Source: Daedaleopsis sinensis
Lineage: Eukaryota > Basidiomycota > Agaricomycetes > Polyporales > Polyporaceae
Length of the DNA stretch: 64,000 bases
Assembly (NCBI GenBank): GCA_033807695.1
Contig: CM066301.1
Coordinates: forward strand, 4,712,001 to 4,776,000
Direction: 5' to 3'
The position numbers and the translations under genes were made by a program. The number at the start of each line of letters is the position of its first letter. Within the stretch, counting starts at the first letter, position 1. The notes under the pieces are model-generated. The model did not search any database. It saw nothing but the letters and a program-made list of their open reading frames with translations, and was not told the origin of the DNA. Positions 31,598 to 43,863 of this stretch are shown here, piece after piece.

Positions 31598-32662
31598 TCA
31601 CGAAGTCGCAGGGTACACGAAGTCAACGAACGGCTTCATGCTTTGGGGGAGGGAGTACGCCATCGTGCGGACTACCGTGACGCCAGTGTCCGAGTTCTTG
31701 TACTGAGCGCGGTGTCTGGTTCCCTCCGCGTCCGCGAGATGGTGGTATGCCGACGAGCCGTGTAGGCGGTGGTGTCTGCGAAGCGGACTGCGCGGCGAGT
31801 TCTGACTGAATGACAGTCTCGACGTCGTCGTACTTATGCGTACGTTCTCAGGCTTAAGATCTGCACCCCGTACAGCGTCAGCTTCTTCAGCACAGAGGAT
31901 CTGTTCGTGATCTGCTTGACGACGTGCATGGGCACGCCCTTGTTCCGGTGGCGCTTGATGAGGCCGAGTGGGTTCTCGCCTAACACCTCTAACACCATGC
32001 AGACGCCGTTCGAGCCTTTGTGTCGGAAGTCGTCTCTGAGATGATGATACGGGAGGATTCGGGTTCTCGGTAGAGGGGTGTACGGCAAGTGTGGAGGAGG
32101 TGATGAGTCGTTGTACGAGCTTGATCTCGGCGTAGCGAGCGGCGGACTTGACGACCTTGAGTGCTACATGGCGGTTTAATCTGATAGGAGCTGTTAGCGG
32201 GGATGCGATTGAGAGAAGCGACGTCGACGTCAGCTCAGGGACAGTTTGCGAATGAGCTCGAAGATCCCGCAGCTGCGACGATGTATGTGCCGGAGAGCAG
32301 CGACATACGGCAATGAATAGGCGGATAACGGAAGTCAGAGTCCCTGAGATGCGCCATATCATTCTATACGACGAAGCAGCGGTCGAAAGCGAGGCGAACG
32401 CCGGTACGAACGCACACAACGGTCTCGTCGCTCTAACGACCAACTCCGATGGGCTGTTCGTGGCGTCGGGGAGGGTAGGTGACATAACGGCGAGAAAAAA
32501 AGCGCTCATTTTGAATCCTTTGCCAACCAGACGGTCGAGAAGTGCCCCCAGCCAAGCTTGCGAACGACGTTGATACCTGCCGTCGGAGAAGGAGTCGCCA
32601 ATGTGTACGGGGTAGTACCCGCCCTTGACGTAGTCCTCCCAGTCTTCCTCGGTCTCGGTCAT
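31598..32662 (-). pseudogene. SRPK-type kinase, truncated, copy 2
   Basis: Same sequence as 28085-27021, shifted by 4577 bp, with the same loss of the C-lobe and the same join to the sedolisin relic. Confidence 0.75.
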
Positions 32663-34739
32663 GACAGAATGAGAGTGAGAAGAGTCGTATATGAACCAGC
32701 CTGTGACTCCATCCTGCCTCCGGTTTATGTATCTCCTTTACTGCACCTGTCTGATGCTAAGATATGTAAGGCCCTTCAAACCAGCTAAGGCCGCTGGCAT
32801 GCACCTGTCATGTTAGTCAGAATCCAGATGTTTTCTCCACCGGTGGGGGCGTCGGACTCGGACTCGGAGGAGGTCTATATTTTCAGGTAGTCGGGATCGT
32901 CTCATGGATGTCGATGGACACCGAGACTGGCGGGCGCTAGTTGGGGATGAGCGAGGTCGAGGGGAGGAGGCGCAGAGAGGGGCAGAGCCTGGCAGAGCAC
33001 AAGTACGCACAAGTGCACAAGTACAGCCTAGCGCGCACCGAGCGCGTATCCCAAGATCGCATATGGAGATTATGCAGAGAAACACGTGGAAAACAGCCGC
33101 TCGTAGCCATGTCGTCACCATCTCTCGCTCTCGCTTCCGTGGGCGCGAGTCCAGCTGCTCCCCGCTCCTCCCGCCTCTCGACTCCGGCCCGGTGCACATC
33201 CCCGCCGTCCACAGCCGTGCGCCATAGGATGCTGCCTGTCTCGTCCACTCCGTCTCTCACTGCGCTCGCGTGTGCCTGCCCTGCCTTCCCTCAGCCATCT
33301 ACTGTTCTCGTCATCCAGCCTCGGGATCTCACGGCTCGTGCGCATCAGATCCCCCTCTGCGCCAGCTCTTTCGACCGGCTACTCTCCTTCCGCCTCTCAA
33401 GCTCGTCCTGATCAGCCCCATCTCACTCTCGCTAAATTCGAACCCACCTCTCTTCCGAGCCCGACACATCCGGTCGGACTCTCTAACGGACAACTAGGCC
33501 GACTACGGCTGCCGACCTTTATTGTCTATTCTGTCTACCCACCCACGATCGCACCCGTCGGATGAGATCAAGCCCCGCTTCACTTCGAGGCAGCATACGA
33601 CACTCTCGTCGCCTGGCCGACATGAGCTTTTCGCTCTTCGACCCCCGGCCCGTTGCGAATAGCTACGGTGAATACAACTTAACTACGTGCTACTCCCCCG
33701 CCCCGCACGTTCAAGGCAAGGTGAGCCGCATCCCCGACCCGTTCTCCTTCCTGCAACGCAGAACTAAGTAAGTCGTGTCGTGAACAGCACCCCGCGAGAC
33801 CATTCACGGACTTGCACATTCAAAACGACCTGCAGGCAAGTACGGATTCGCGCATATAATCAGCGTCTGGGCCGAGTCAGAATCGGCTCCTCACCAGGAG
33901 TCCTGCCTTCGCCCGGGACGAGCGTGCATAATGCTAACATCAGTTAAACAAGTAGACCTTTCAAATGTCGATGTCTATCCGATCCATCTCCTCTGGTCTC
34001 CGCACCACCTGGCAGAATGCAAGTCCCACGATATGTTTGCTCACTTTGCGTATGTACTGATATCGGCTTCAGAACGACATCTGCGAAGGTAGCGACTCGC
34101 TGCATGATCACGAGATCATGGCGTGTCGAGATCGTCGGGATACCAGCATCGGAGGGAAGCTGTCGTTTACGCTCACCATGCTGGCCGGTGCTGATGTCAC
34201 GGCACGTACGATGCTCAGGCTTTGCATGCAGACCGTGTGCCAACACACAACTAATAGACAGGGACTCCTACACCGCTCACAGTTGCCAAGTTCAACTTTT
34301 GTCAGTCACGGTGAATATCTCGACTTGCGAGTACTCACCAGCTGTCCTGACTGTAGGGCGCACGGAGCGTAGCGAAGTGTGCAGAGACTCGAGAGGCCGT
34401 AGAACGTCTGGAGCCGAGACTACGCGTACAAGATATCTACCCCCGTTCGTGCTCGCCCCGTGGAGTGCGCGCTGTGGTGAGTGCCGACGAGATCGCCCGT
34501 AGTGCAGCCGACTGGTGCTCAGGCACAGGCCGCACAGCTCTGGGTGTGCTGCGGTTACGCGTCGGACACACCGTGTGTTGATCTTCGCTCGCGATGGTCG
34601 CTAGCCCTAGCCCGTAACAGGCGAACACATGTGACACAGGAAGTACGACGGCTTCGGCCTGTCCCGCTTCGCGCCGTCTGAAGTGGTGACACGTCGTTGT
34701 GCTCCCTGCACCTTGGGCTTTTGCATGTCATAATTCGCC
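32663..34739. other. Right part of duplicated unit (copy 2) and following unassigned stretch
   Basis: Up to 34000 it repeats 28086-29423. From 34001 to about 34740 short plus-strand frames are present. They may include decayed upstream exons of the reductase relic that follows, but none could be matched. Confidence 0.35.
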
Positions 34740-35312
34740 CGCCCACTCGTCCTCGCCCGCTGCGCCAATACCCGAGTTGACTGTCGTCCGCCTCCTCACG
34801 CACAGCACGCCGATGTACCAGGTCCTGGACTATCTGCTGAGCGATTCGGGGGACAAAACGGGCTTCACGCTCATCTTCTTCGCAAACGTCGCCGAGAAGG
34901 ACATCGTCATGGAGGCCTAGCTCGCGGCGCTCCGGAGGAAGCAACCCGACACGCTCGACAAGTCCAGGCGGGCTGGAAAGGTGCGCGTGCCTGCTCGCTC
35001 TTCGGATACTGGGTGGTCTCTGACTTTCCACAAGCACGCCCGACTGGGTAACGTGAACACGGAGCTGGCGCGAAGCACCCCCTGCTAGGCTCTAGTCTTG
35101 GCGAGAAGGCGAAGATACTCGTCTGTTGTACGTACCCCCCTCGGATACGGCGTCGCCACCCGTGCTGACCGCTCGATGCGCGTCGGTATGTGTAGGTCCC
35201 CCGGGATAGGTCCCAGCACTCGCAGGCAAGGAGTGCATGAAGCAGGGCGCGCTCGCCGGGGTGCTCAAGGAGCTCGGGTACGAGGACAGGTGCTAAAGTT
35301 CTGAGCACTAAG
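34740..35312 (+). pseudogene. NADH-cytochrome b5 reductase, 3' half, decayed
   Basis: Plus-strand pieces in order: TPMYQVLDYLLSDSGDKTGF, TLIFFANVAEKDIVMEA, a TAG, LAALRRKQPDTLDK, LGEKAKILVC before an intron (GTACGT donor), then PPG, a TAG where the family has Gln (GQV), PALAGKECMKQGALAGVLKE and LGYED. One base out of frame the family end QVLKF and a stop follow. This matches the NAD-binding lobe of cytochrome b5 reductases, flavoenzymes that feed electrons to sterol and fatty-acid enzymes. The FAD lobe was not found. At least two stops and one frameshift make it non-functional. Confidence 0.75.
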
Positions 35313-35676
35313 TGGCGAGCGGTGTTGTTGTAGGGCAGACGTCCAATTACACCGTGCACGCGCCGGCAGGGCTGAATTTCAAACCCTAGTGGTGCGGTTT
35401 GTGGGTCTGACAGGCCCCTGGAGTGCGATACTACTATCCCATTCAAGTTCATATCAAGTGTCAGTCAGATACGACATACAAGGTCAAGACGAATCAACCA
35501 TATTTGACCACCGTCGGTCAGCACTCGCTCATGCACTGCTCAAACAATAGTTGCCCTCGGTACCGGTATGTGTCCCTGTCGTCACTCGAGAACGTCTCTT
35601 CATCAATCTCGTATAGCTATCATGTTGACTCATCCAGGTCGTACTCCCCCTACTAGTCACAGTACGTAGCTCAGGG

Positions 35677-36500
35677 TCAGGCTAATAGTTTGCGTTCTTC
35701 CCCCTCATGACCGGTACCACTCGTACCTTCCTCCAGTAACTCCTCTATACCTAAATCCATGGGCGTTCCAGACACGCTATCCGCCTCTTCCATACGTCGA
35801 GCTTCTTCTACAGCCCATGCACACCTGATCAGGTAAGTCTTCAGCCCCTCCGCGTCGTGTTGATTGGGTTCGGTGGCAGGGTGGCGACCAGCCTGAGCTT
35901 GTTGCCCGTCTAATATAGACCGGAACATTTTGCCAGTAACCCAGTCCCGCCAGAATTCAAGGAATTCTTCCCTGATTACTTGAATCTGAAACGACAGGAA
36001 CAATCCAATCTTCGCAAGATGAACGGTGAGCATGTCAGGATCCTGTTCGTAGAAAGTGGTTAGTCGGCGACGTTGACGAGTTGTACCAGTCATGTCCTCT
36101 CACAATCACTTGCATATCCCGTAGATCTGTACAGTCTACGGAGAGCACGGTGTAATCTCCTTTTCCCTTGTTCTTCAGAGCGCACAGCAGCACTACACGT
36201 TTTTAGTGAGAGGAGGCGACGCAGGTACAGTCAGTCCACTCACGAGATAAGGGAAGTGCTTCAGTCTGCACTAAAAACACCTGAACACGCTTGACTGCAG
36301 TGCAAGTTCTGTCTCCAGGTGGGTCCTTGTTCCAAGCAAAGAGAACCTCGCAAGGCATAGTGTAGGCGAGGCGGAAGCCAGAGGATACCATGGCGAGTGG
36401 CGCGTCGTCGTAGATGGCACGATCGAAAATCCGGCGCCGTTTCCGCGTCACGTACGGAGTTCGAACTCCGATAATCTCCCCCTACAGGCTCTAAATACCT
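35677..36500 (-). CDS. Orphan protein, at least 2 exons
   Basis: Exon pieces are about 36480-36236 (GEIIGVRTPYVTRKRRRIFD, AMVSSGFRLAYTMPCEVLFA, VKRVQVFLVQTEALPLS, GTGAGT donor) and about 36100-35677 (TTFYEQDPDMLTVHLAKIGL, VIREEFLEFWRDWVTGKMF, acidic end). They join in phase with an AG acceptor near 36100. The first exon needs an upstream start exon that I could not fix; alternatively the ATG at 36093 starts a 138-aa protein. No family recognised. The exon style resembles other orphan genes further right. Confidence 0.5.
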
Positions 36501-37052
36501 CGCGACACGGATCTCTCATCTTCTTGCGCGCATGCAAAATTATGTGCAAGGCGATCAGCAGCGCATCCGAAGAAGGGTGCGCACCTGCGCCCGTGCGGTC
36601 GCGGTCGCGGTCGACGTGTGTCGTGCCGTCCACGACACGGTGCGGGGAGTACTAGACGTACGGGGTCCCACCCGGCTGCACTGGATGACGGGGGAGATCG
36701 TCAGGCCCGGCTGCGCGACCATCCGGTGTTGGGGCGTGTGCAGAGGATGGGCAGGGATAGGAAGAGCGTGGGTGGGCGGGCGACACCGATGCTGCTGCCC
36801 CGGGCACGGCGGGTATGCGTAGATCACGCTTACACGTGTACAATCAACGGACAGTCTGACATTAAGTTCGCAGAGATACGTATGATAGGATACATGAGCC
36901 TTGGGCAGAGAGGGAAAAGCTACCCACGAGTAACGAGACAGGAAGAGAAGAAGATCGAAATCGGAGGGGTCTTAGAAGGCGAAAAGGGAGTCGAGACCAG
37001 AGAGTCATATGATGAAGAACGAAACTCGATCGATGAGAAGCGACCGCGAACC
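36501..37052. other. Spacer between orphan gene and F-box gene
   Basis: Contains frames on both strands in a GC-rich stretch. It is upstream of the minus-strand orphan gene and downstream of the F-box gene. No supported gene. Confidence 0.4.
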
Positions 37053-39552
37053 TCACTTTGTCCAAGTGTCCTTCGGGAACCGCATTGTCGCTTCTTGCCG
37101 AACCCCCTTCAGACCTTCGAGGTGAATTGCCACCGCATCGCGATCGTCACTGTCGAGGGCGGACTCGTACAGCACTACAGGCGGGTGCATGAATTCGGGA
37201 GAGTCGTCGGAGCGTACAACGTCCTGCTCGTAGCCGCCATGGTAGCGATGCCTGCATGTGGTGTTAATCATAGCACACGATAAGCGTAGGAAACTACTTA
37301 CTCTTCATGAAAATGTTCCTGCAGGTCTGCAAGACGATAGGCCCTATTTGTTCTAGGCCACGGGCACAGTTGACAGGTCCATCGTTCATCCAGGTCAGAC
37401 GAGTTCGGACTCGGCGCGTTGTACTCGAGCCGTTTGACCTTGTCAGCGACGACGGGAGGAACCTTGTGCCAGAGGAAGCGAGCGCCGCCGTGGGTTGCGA
37501 AGGTATGGTGAACCTGCAAAGATGTAAGTAGATGAACACTAGATGCATGCGCTGTCAACGCACCGCGCGGCGCCAGTCCATGACTACCAACGCTTTTCCA
37601 GGGACGTTGCAGGAGCTGCACGCGAAACGCGCACGCTCAACAACCGCCTTTGCCCCCTTTGAAGCCATGTTCACCCCACAGGCCTCCCATAGGGCGAACA
37701 CGACGTCAGTGCATGGGCGTAGGGCGTCACCACACCACGATTGGAAGCCCCTCGAATGGATGAGAAGGGCGTCCTCGAGCGTAGGGTTTCCTTCGGTGAC
37801 GACACGAGGGTAACGGCCATCATTCCATGGAGCGCATCTAGGAGGGTAGAGGGAGCACCAACTTGTGTCGAATCTGTAGCAACAGGCATGGATCTGCGCA
37901 GCGATGCCGGAGACGAGTTGGTTACAGCCGCCGCACCAAAAAAGTGCTCCGTGGTGCTCGAGAGGTGAGGCGAGGGGTGTAGAGCGCGTCGTCATGTTCG
38001 AGGGGGAGGAAGGAAGGTTGTTGGAGACCATTGGAAGTAAGTCTGGCAAGAGTTCTAAGACTGCCTTCTCTCGAGCATTGCGCCACTCTGGAATTCGTTT
38101 GGGAATAATCACGGTGAGAGCATGGGAGAATACATGAACCTCCCGTTCGAGTTGCACCAAGTACCGGACGGCGGGTATGTCGACCAGATCAAGCGCGCAC
38201 GGGAACAGGTGGCGTAGTGATGAAGAGTTCGATCGTTGATAGAGCAGAACTTCGTCCACCTGCTCTAGCCGAGTGAGCATGCAGTTGATGTAGAGTCGAC
38301 GAGTCTCGAAGGTTCGCCTCTCAAGCAGGGCCGGTGTGAGCAAACGCATAACTCCTGCTCGTGCTGCAAGCTGGCGATGAGCATTTATGAGAATTTCCTC
38401 AGTAAGCACCGAGACTGACCTTTGAGGCCCAACGGTTCAGCTTTCCAGACGAATTGACGGAGACGAGGAGGGAGCGCTTGTACTTTAATGCCGAGGTCCT
38501 GCATCTCAGAACCGTAGCCGTGGGCTTGAACGATCGCGTAAATGCTATGGACGAAAAGCGATCAGATCACAGATAGCATGTATGAGAACGTAGAGCAATG
38601 ACAACTAACTTAGCATAGCGCTGGTCCCTGATATCATCGAGGCGCTCTTTCTTCGCCTTCACCATAGCTCTCTCCCATTGGGAGCATTGGATCGCGTACT
38701 GCGTGCGCACATATATCAGTGGGCAGAGGAAGATTGTAGTAGCGTAGAATCTCACCCGTCGGCGTTCTTGGGTGAGGGCTTGCCTTTGCACCACCACGTC
38801 CTCGCGGCTGATTGCGCCCTCCAGCGAAAGATTGAAGCTGTCAACGTCGGAGCGCAGGAAGCACGCCTGACGAAGACCGCTGCCTGGAGGGAACATGAAT
38901 AGAGTTGGGGCTAAAGACGCTGCGACACATACCATTGCGCTTGTCATAGAAGAACGGTAAAATCTTCTCGATCTTGCGTCCGAAGCCTAGAAGTCCGTCG
39001 TAGCGATGCGAGGCGATAGTTCTGCGACAAATCGGAGTTAGGTGTCAAGGCAACGAAGAGATAAGGTGAAGACGTACAGGTCTTCTTTGCACTCAGTACA
39101 GTAGCGCACAAAGACGTTCCACAACGCTAGTTCGGTAGACTCGTCTACCGAAAGGCATCGTTGACAATGCTTGTCGAAGCACAACGATGCGAACTGGATC
39201 TCGCTCAGCCACGGTGGACGCTCCGGAAGACCCTTCACCATCTTGCGGGCACGAGCCCAGTAAAGTGCGCTCGCGGAGCCCTTGAAGAACTCGTAGAATG
39301 GCTTCGACACCCTAGAGAAGCTGAGAAGGTCTGAAGGGGGCAGGTAGCCATATATCTAGGGCGACAACGTGAGATGAATGGCAGTGCAGGTTCCGGCGTT
39401 CGACGTACCTCGCCGCGCATCTCGGCAGGCAGCCGATACCAATGACAAACAGAGTCATCGACATGTACAGCAACGACCTCGTCGATGTGGGTCGTGCGAG
39501 CTCGTTTGTTTGAGCGTGCCTTCTTTCGAGAATTCAGAGCAGGCATGGACAA
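37053..39552 (-). CDS. F-box protein, agaricomycete family, 687 aa, 9 exons
   Basis: Exons 39552-39409, 39355-39078, 39021-38933, 38883-38756, 38698-38610, 38544-38420, 38363-37564, 37513-37302 and 37251-37053 join in phase to 688 codons including the stop. A basic N-terminus (SRKKARSNKRAR) precedes the F-box WYRLPAEMRGEIYGYLPPSD, LLSFSRVSKPFYEFF. The family signature YWARARKMVKGLPERPP and LSEIQFASLCFDKHCQRC follows. The long seventh exon has FACSSCNVPGKALVVMDWR; near the end WTCQLCP ... LQEHFHEEH looks like a zinc-finger-type Cys/His set. F-box proteins dock substrates to SCF ubiquitin ligases; this family is greatly expanded in mushrooms. No lesion found: the only conserved cellular-type gene in the window that is intact. 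Confidence 0.88.
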
Positions 39553-40578
39553 TCAGACGGGAGCTGTAGAACGTAGATCGGGTGGATGTTTGGGATGGAG
39601 TGCGATGAAGAAGAATCACGCCGAGATATACCGTCAGGCGGCCCTCATACGACAAAGGCTCATTGCGCAACCTCCTTCCCAAGGCCTTGGTAGTGAAGTA
39701 TTTGCCATGCTCCTGATGACCTCTTTATGATCACACTCGAGGCAGTCGTTAGTGTTGATCAGCAGAGCGTGTTTGATACAGGAGGCGTATGTTAACAAAG
39801 CAGCGAGAAGGTGGAGGAAGGAGCTGGAAGTCATCGATTGTCGGCGGGAACGTCGGGATGAAGAAAGGTTGTGGAGTGCTTGGGTGTCATTGATTTGGCG
39901 TTGTGAGTCGTCGACCGTCGAGCCGTTGAGAGTCATGATCTATAAGTAGGGGAGGAGGATGAGGAGGATAGTTAGGGGGATCAGATCTCAGATCTCAGAT
40001 CTCAGAACTGACAGAAGGGGTGGGAACGTCGGCCGTATGCGAAAGTTTAAGCGGCAGTCCGGGCCGGACGAGGTTGCCAATACATTAAGTAAAGCGGTCG
40101 AACAATATGATCTATCTGCAGAGGGAGGAGCAATCGAATTTTCTTCCTCCACATCCAAGCACGACCTCAAAAGTTGTCCTTCTTCTCTTGGAGCCATTCA
40201 AATATTCATCATACGGACGGGTAGTAGAACTCGCCGCATCCCCGGTCGTCGGGTGTTCAAAAGCACAAACCTGCGGCCCGGGCGCTCGTTCGATCGTCTA
40301 GCTCTCTAAGCACGACAAGATACGTAGCCTTGATGGCTGAGATAGATCCACAAGAAAGGCTCAATAGACGGCGAGGGGGCTGGTCGTGTGTCAGCTGCGT
40401 CTCACCAATGCAGGAGAAAGCTTGCAAGAAGCGATCCTTACCCGATATACTGTCGGTCAATATGATGGGTTTCAAATATTCTGTCTTGGGTACTCATTTG
40501 AGGCGACCAATAGACTGTGCGAGTACATCAAGATATCAGTCGAGTTGTCCAAGAATCATGGGTAAGGGTAGGTGAGGT
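39553..40578. other. Upstream region of the F-box gene
   Basis: No firm gene. A minus-strand ATG frame at 39936-39634 (SRRSRRQSMTSSSFLHLL and onward) is weak. A run of an 8-bp unit AGATCTCA lies at about 39983-40007. Confidence 0.4.
39983..40007. repeat. 8-bp tandem repeat (AGATCTCA, about 3 units)
   Basis: Three adjacent AGATCTCA units. Each contains the palindrome AGATCT. Short microsatellite. Confidence 0.85.
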
Positions 40579-40923
40579 CTAGTAACTCACAGACACCTTC
40601 CGTAAAACTGCCTTGGCTGAGCTTCGGAGTGGAACACCACGAGCGCGATCCCTTTGTATACGAAGGTTGGATTGCCGCTCGAGCTGGCGTACTTGTTGCT
40701 CGAGTTGCTCGACGCATTGCTCGATTTGCTCGAACGACTTTTGCATCAGTTGGAGTTGCTGGGCGAGATTCACAGACATATTGCGGAGGACCTCCAGCCT
40801 CCCGCGAATGACATGGACATTGACTGCAGGTTCACTCGACGACCGCTCCCGTTCGTCCTCCATGGCAAGTTGTTCCGGCGGTTGACCATCGATGACGCCG
40901 ATGGTGTCTCCGTCATCCGACAT
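40579..40923 (-). CDS. Coiled-coil orphan protein, 114 aa
   Basis: An ATG frame starts MSDDGDTIGVIDGQPPEQLA, with a heptad-rich stretch VNLAQQLQLMQKSFEQIEQC, VEQLEQQVRQLERQSNL predicted to form a coiled coil, then a basic end. A GTGAGT overlaps the last codons, so it may be a first exon, but no second exon was found. It is oriented like the F-box gene downstream. Unknown role. Confidence 0.45.
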   Translation of the reverse strand: MSDDGDTIGVIDGQPPEQLAMEDERERSSSEPAVNVHVIRGRLEVLRNMSVNLAQQLQLMQKSFEQIEQCVEQLEQQVRQLERQSNLRIQRDRARGVPLRSSAKAVLRKVSVSY

Positions 40924-42369
40924 GCTGATGGTGAGGTTTCGTAGACCGTGAACCCAGAGTCGATCATGATTAGATCCACTCAGCTCTTACTCTACGAAGA
41001 GGACGAGGATAGTACTGACCTATTCAATCCCAAATTCCCGACGCAGCAGGGATACGAGCGAGTCACTGGCAATTGGCGAGGAATAATTGACTGGACAGAT
41101 AGAGGGGGAGTCTGTCGTTTCGACGTGGAAGGACAGAGCAACGAGTGTAAGACGCACAAGGGCCGAGGCCTGAACAGAAGCCCGGTCTATATATCATTGC
41201 CTCTGGAATTTCTCATATCTCAGACTCGGTACTCCGACAGAAATTATAAGGCTTATAATCTATTTGTAGTGGTCTGCCCTGCGTCAGCACTCATACTCAC
41301 TTCGGGCTCCCCCCGAGGACGCTCGATGTAACTTGTAGATTCTTGTAGCTTCACTGCCTGAAGGATCCGGAGACTCAGCCAGGACTACCCTGCTTGCGGT
41401 TATTCACAGGCTCAGACGCTTTGTCCACCACCACCACCACCACCACCACCACCTCACCCGATAGCTTTACGGGCGCAGCTTGGCCCCGGTTTCAGATCTA
41501 ACGTCAGATTCTCAAGTTCCACAGGAACTCGGAGACATTCGTGCGTCGCAGCATGAAGACTAGAGGAACGCATTGCAACCCCTACACATATCCGACTTTG
41601 ACCTGCGATCACTATCGCACGTACGAATCTGTTGCAAACCCAGCCGCGGGTAGGTACAACGCGCTCGCCTATACAACGCTCCGCAACGCGCAGGCATAAA
41701 GAGCTCCAAGCAGGCCGACCTCGCGCGGCGCGCGCAACTCTCTGAGTTCTGAACTAGGTCCGATGAAACCCAACCTGATCCCGAAGCACTTGAAGCGCTC
41801 GCTCTCGAACACGTCTACGACCACCGGCGGTAATCCCATCATAGCGCACGCGGCCTCTCCATAGAGCCACGTCTCGATGCACAGGCGCGAACAATATCTC
41901 GGAGCTGCTGAACCGGCCAAGGTCGAGCTCGATCGCAGGAACGAGTGGGACGAACTCCAGCACGTCCGTGCTTTCAAAATCGAACACGGCATGCGCAGAC
42001 TATAAGCGGGTCGCGTCGCACGAAGAGTCATCCGTGGCGTGCTACAAGGTCACGTTGAGAGTTTGCTGGATTCTTGCAAGGACTAATCATGACTGTAAGC
42101 CAGTGTGGTCTTACCTCCATCGTCGATCATCCTCCAACCTGGACGGATCCCGGCCAGGACTTCAGTACATCCCCCTCAAAGGCTCTCGCTAACTCTCTGT
42201 GCCAGTGCTAGCGCAATTCAAACCAAGTCCGACCTCCTTCATCAGCTGCGCCGCTGAAATACATGTCGCCCGACCTCAGGACAACGACGGCGGTCTCAGC
42301 CCAGCAAATAGAGATATTATATTTATTATTGAGCCTCTTCTCCTCTCCTCTTCTCTCCTTCCTCACACG
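40924..42369. other. Region with a CCA microsatellite and a doubtful gene relic
   Basis: A CCA repeat of about ten units is at 41420-41451. On the minus strand near 41990-41760, VFDFESTDVLEFVPLVPAIE and WLYGEAACAMMGLPPVVVDV are protein-like but lie in different frames; possibly a decayed gene of unknown family. Nothing else. Confidence 0.35.
41420..41451. repeat. CCA trinucleotide microsatellite
   Basis: About ten uninterrupted CCA units. Confidence 0.95.
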
Positions 42370-43551
42370 ATGTCTCTCCTCTTCCAGTTAGTCAAACACT
42401 GAGTCTTCGCGCCCCCGCTCGCAAAATGGTCTCACGACATACCGGGCAAGGTCGCCCTCGTCACCGGGGGCAACACCGGCATAGGGCGCGAGATCATCAA
42501 GGCCCTCCTGCGCAAGAACGCGAAGGTATATCTCGCCGCGCGCTCACCCGAAAAGGCACAGAAGGTGAGTGACGAACTGACCAGGGACGAGAAGGCTGGG
42601 GAAGGGAAAAAGGCGGAGTACCTCAATTTCGTCTTAAGCGACCTGGCCGCCGTGCGCGAAGCTGCGCTCGACTTTTAACGGTAAGCACTGCTTGGTCAGA
42701 CCTTTTTCTCTCCCATCCCCCGAACCCACGTTTGAACCGTTGTTACCAAACGCGAAACGCGTATCGACATGCTCTTCCTCAACCCCGAGATCGTGTGCCC
42801 GTCCCCGGACGCACTCACCGCGCAAGGCACCGACCTCACGAGCGTCGCCGGCCACTTCCACTTCCGCCTCCTCTACCCGCTCCTCCTCTCCGCCTCCGCC
42901 TCCATCTCGTCCTCCATCTCCACTCCTGCATCAGAATCCCCATCCGATCCCTCTACCACCCTGCCCCCGTCGTCTGGCTCTCCTCCGCCGCCGACTATCT
43001 CGCCCCAGACCCGCGCGGGACGATCGACTATACGACCCTCGCAGACGACCGCAAGCGCCGCAAAGCGGGCATGATAGCCACATACGCGCAGAGCAAGCTC
43101 GCGCGCAGGAACGAGCACTTCGTCAACATCCCCGTGGACCCGGGCCCCACCCGCGGCGAGATCTTTCACCAGGGTAAAGCCTGGTTTGGCAGCTCTGGGG
43201 TCGTCCCCGTCGTGTTCCGTTCCGCTCCGTTGTTCCCGCGCGCTGTTCATGAGGGCTGACTGTCTTGCAGGAGTCGCTGATCACATACCCGAACCCGTAC
43301 GGCGCGATTAATCTACTATATGCAGGCACCGCACTTGAGGCTGCATTCATGAGCGGCAAGGTGCGTTGCGCTCTACTTGCAGCGCGTTCATACTAACCCC
43401 TAATTTTGGACGCCTCGTCCGCATGCGCGATTCATTCTGTAGTACCTCCTCCCGTGGGCCAGCCCCGACAGCCTGAATCCAAGCACGAACGACGAGAGCG
43501 AGCAGAAGAAGCTGGCTCGGCTCATATCCTCCGCCTGGTCGCTACTATACC
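42370..43551 (+). pseudogene. Short-chain dehydrogenase/reductase (retinol-dehydrogenase-like), decayed
   Basis: Plus-strand pieces in order: MSLLFQLVKH then TGA; in another frame KVALVTGGNTGIGREIIKAL (NADP-binding TGxxxGIG), KVYLAARSPEKAQ, LDF then TAA; IDMLFLNPEIVC where the family has the NNAG motif; DALTAQGTDLTSVAGHFHF; PVVWLSSAADYLAPDPRGTI; MIATYAQSKLA (catalytic YxxxK kept); AGTALEAAFMSGK before an intron; YLLPWASPDSLNPSTNDESE. Stops at 42400 and about 42676 and several frame changes disable it. Its last 36 bp (from 43516) also open the large direct repeat and recur at 52856. Confidence 0.85.
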
Positions 43552-43863
43552 CCTTTTCGGAGCATCTGCCGAATCATCCTCCGCGGTGAAGCACAATTTG
43601 CAGGTAGCTGAAAATGGCCGTCTATAACGTGTGAGTACTGCCAGTGACACAAATACTAATGGAGCCGGTCAATTGGGGGACTCAGGATAACGCAACGCGA
43701 CAGTCGTCAACGCCGACGTAGGACTCCGACTCGGAGGAGGACCTTTTAGCAGAGCGCTAGGGGATGTCTTCTTGGCGCCCGAGTTCTTTGTGTACTACAT
43801 ACATACTCTTGCCTGCGCAATCTCTCCACCGTCTTTCCTCCCCATTCTTCCGCCCAACATAAC

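Larger units (their letters stand above)
29424..34000. repeat. 4577-bp tandem direct duplication, copy 2
   Basis: Second copy, same orientation, offset exactly 4577 bp. The last bases of the unit (TCCTCTGGTCTC) are followed here by CGCACCACC instead of the unit start, which fixes the right boundary at 34000. Confidence 0.95.

Noticed and set aside
36555..36843. Minus-strand frames as first exons of the orphan gene at 36500-35677
   Set aside because: Two frames overlap without usable splice signals; the upstream end of that gene stays undefined.
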